From WFQV01 sp964611145 (GTDB lineage Bacteria > Bacteroidota > Ignavibacteria > Ignavibacteriales > Melioribacteraceae): a stretch of 15,766 nt of DNA. The position numbers and the translations under genes are program-made. The number at the start of each line of letters is the position of its first letter. The first letter of the stretch is position 1. This document shows positions 14,420 to 15,766 of the stretch, piece by piece. The notes below the pieces were generated by a model. It worked only from the letters and a program-made list of their open reading frames with translations. It was not told the origin of the DNA and searched no databases. Location of the stretch: contig CAZSYM010000045.1 of NCBI GenBank assembly GCA_964611145.1, positions 1 through 15,766 on the forward strand, given 5' to 3'.

Positions 14420-15628
14420 TTATCGAGTAAAATTGACTGAAAGTCGTTTCTCTATTTGGGAAGTGTAGTTTTCATAGTTCTCTTTTGTTTCTTCCAAAGA
14501 ATCCCCTCCGAATTTAGCAAGGAAAAATTTAGCGATCGCCCATGCTAACATGGATTCGGCTATTACCGCGCAAGCCGGAACGGCGGTAAAGTCGCTTCTT
14601 TCCCGACGGGCAAAAACTTTTTTCATGTTTTTTAAATCGACAGTTGCGATTGGCGACATCAACGTGGCAATAGGCTTCATTGCTCCCCGCACCACAATCG
14701 GTAGCCCGTTGCTTATTCCTCCCTCGATTCCCCCTGCTCGATTTGTTTTTCGCGTGAGCTTCCCTTGTCTTTTGATAATTACATCGTGAACTTCCGAGCC
14801 TAAGAGATTTGCGAGAGAAAATCCTCCGCCTATTTCTACACCTTTGACCGCATTTATTGACATTATAGCCTGGGCGATTTCCGCATTTAATTTTTTATCG
14901 TAGTGGACAAAGCTTCCCAATCCTATGGGCACACCTGTGGCGATTACTACAAATGTTCCGCCCAAAGTGTCGCCTTTCGATTTTGCTTTGTCTATTTTGT
15001 CTAATATTTCCTTCTCCTTTTCTTTGTTGAGCACGCGTACGGGACTTTTATCCGCTTTGAGGGAAAGTTTCCATGCGTCGTTTATTTTCTTTTTCCCTTC
15101 GAGAATCTGACCGGTTGTATGTACGTCGGCGGCAATCCCGCCTAATGTTTCCACATAGCTCCCGATTTTAATGTTGAACTCTTCCAGAAAACGCCGTGCT
15201 AGAGCGCCTACCGCAACTCGTGCAGCGGTTTCCCTTGCACTGGAGCGTTCAATCGAATTTCGGATGTCGTCGAAGTTGTACTTTGTAACACCTGTTAAAT
15301 CCGCATGCCCGGGGCGTGGTATGGTTATCTTTTCGATTTCGGTTGTCGGTGGGGAAACGGACATCTTTTCTTCCCAATTCGTCCAATCCTTGTTGCGGAT
15401 AAAGAAAGTTACGGGGGAGCCTAATGTTTTCCCGAAGCGAACTCCCGAAAGAATTTCCGCATTGTCCTTTTCTATTTTCATCCTACCGCCTCGTCCGTAG
15501 CCCAATTGCCGACGAGCGAGATGGAAGTTTACATATTCGTTACTGAATGGAATATTCGAAGGGAAACCCTCGACAATTGCCGTTAATCCTTTCCCGTGTG
15601 ATTCGCCTGCAGTTAAAAATCTAATCAT
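14420..15628 (-). CDS. aroC: Chorismate synthase
   Basis: AroC converts 5-enolpyruvylshikimate-3-phosphate to chorismate, the last common step to aromatic amino acids, and requires reduced FMN. From the ATG at 15628 the product is 402 residues, at the longer end of the family. It begins MIRFLTAGESHG (His11), then has the arginine-rich RRQLGYGRGGRMKIEKD, RPGHADLTG (His108), RSSARETAAR (128-137), GGIEGGISNGLPIVVRGAMKP and RRERSDFTAVPA. An in-frame ATG lies 13 codons upstream (15667). The inner start is preferred because GAGGA lies four to five nucleotides before it and because the family begins with MIRF/MxRxLTAGESHG. The gene converges on the lipoprotein gene with 16 nt between the stops, and no hairpin is visible there. 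Confidence 0.95.
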   Translation of the reverse strand: MIRFLTAGESHGKGLTAIVEGFPSNIPFSNEYVNFHLARRQLGYGRGGRMKIEKDNAEILSGVRFGKTLGSPVTFFIRNKDWTNWEEKMSVSPPTTEIEKITIPRPGHADLTGVTKYNFDDIRNSIERSSARETAARVAVGALARRFLEEFNIKIGSYVETLGGIAADVHTTGQILEGKKKINDAWKLSLKADKSPVRVLNKEKEKEILDKIDKAKSKGDTLGGTFVVIATGVPIGLGSFVHYDKKLNAEIAQAIMSINAVKGVEIGGGFSLANLLGSEVHDVIIKRQGKLTRKTNRAGGIEGGISNGLPIVVRGAMKPIATLMSPIATVDLKNMKKVFARRERSDFTAVPACAVIAESMLAWAIAKFFLAKFGGDSLEETKENYENYTSQIEKRLSVNFTR

Positions 15629-15766
15629 TTTATCCTCGAAAATTTTAAACTCAAAAATAATGAACAATTAACAATGAAGGGGGAAAAATAATATCTTCCG
15701 AAAATTTTTCTCGTTATCTCCCTATTTGTCTAGTATCAAAATCTGCAATATATTTGGAACTTAAAA
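15629..15766. other. AT-rich aroC upstream region with heptameric repeat
   Basis: No gene is seen here, and the segment presumably carries the aroC promoter on the - strand. On the + strand TGAACAA and TTAACAA (15661-15674) are adjacent seven-base units, flanked by the related AAAATAA and TGAAGGG, so this looks like a short run of degenerate heptamers. On the - strand the AT-rich stretch includes TTGATA and TAAAAT-like hexamers, but no pair has convincing spacing. The promoter is therefore not placed. Confidence 0.35.

Noticed and set aside
14550..15500. Open frames on the + strand opposite aroC (79 to 109 codons)
   Set aside because: They are antisense shadows of the chorismate synthase gene, which shows full family motifs.
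1..15766. Mobile element, phage, CRISPR, toxin-antitoxin or defence system
   Set aside because: No transposase, integrase, regularly spaced repeat or short toxin-like gene pair was seen. Apart from three genes (small coiled-coil, proline dehydrogenase, lipoprotein), all are conserved housekeeping genes with intact motifs.

Overview
The window is an ordinary chromosomal housekeeping region from a Gram-negative-type bacterium of moderate to low GC. Fourteen genes lie on the + strand and one (aroC) converges on them at the right end. Three things suggest the Bacteroidota/Chlorobiota/Ignavibacteria (FCB) neighbourhood: a lipoprotein opening with the Cys-Ala-Asn...Pro-Pro-Ser-Gly-Gly...Ile-Pro-Pro signature and an SbsA-like Ig domain; zapA followed by a 6S-like RNA and then RNase Y; and a small monofunctional proline dehydrogenase. 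Clear Shine-Dalgarno sequences before many genes fit the Chlorobiota/Ignavibacteria side better than classical Bacteroidia, where they are rare. This placement is an inference, not a measurement.

Layout. Positions 1-118 are a potentially structured leader. Positions 119-4222 are the translation block thrS-infC-rpmI-rplT-pheS, and pheT continues it to 6636. infC begins at an AUC codon (2062), with no AUG, GUG or UUG available upstream of conserved IF3 sequence. This resembles the AUU start that lets IF3 control its own synthesis in E. coli. A strong hairpin without a U-tract separates rplT from pheS. Next come a 96-residue coiled-coil protein (possible ZapB-like partner) and zapA.

The 238-bp gap 7261-7498 holds a roughly 195-nt RNA that folds as a 6S RNA: closing stem, large open bubble, long inner stem and capped apex. 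RNase Y follows, from a GTG start at 7499. An open frame reading through the RNA would otherwise mislead start calling. After a short possible terminator come coaE, a proline dehydrogenase, tsaD (ATGA overlap), mltG (no gap) and an Ig-domain lipoprotein overlapping mltG by 25 bp. aroC lies on the opposite strand.

Together the genes cover aminoacyl-tRNA synthesis, initiation, ribosome assembly, tRNA t6A modification, RNA turnover, division (ZapA), CoA synthesis, peptidoglycan processing (MltG) and chorismate synthesis. I found no transposon, phage, CRISPR array, defence system or other clearly new system. The points most worth a second look are the AUC start of infC and the 6S-like RNA with its alternative 10-bp hairpin.
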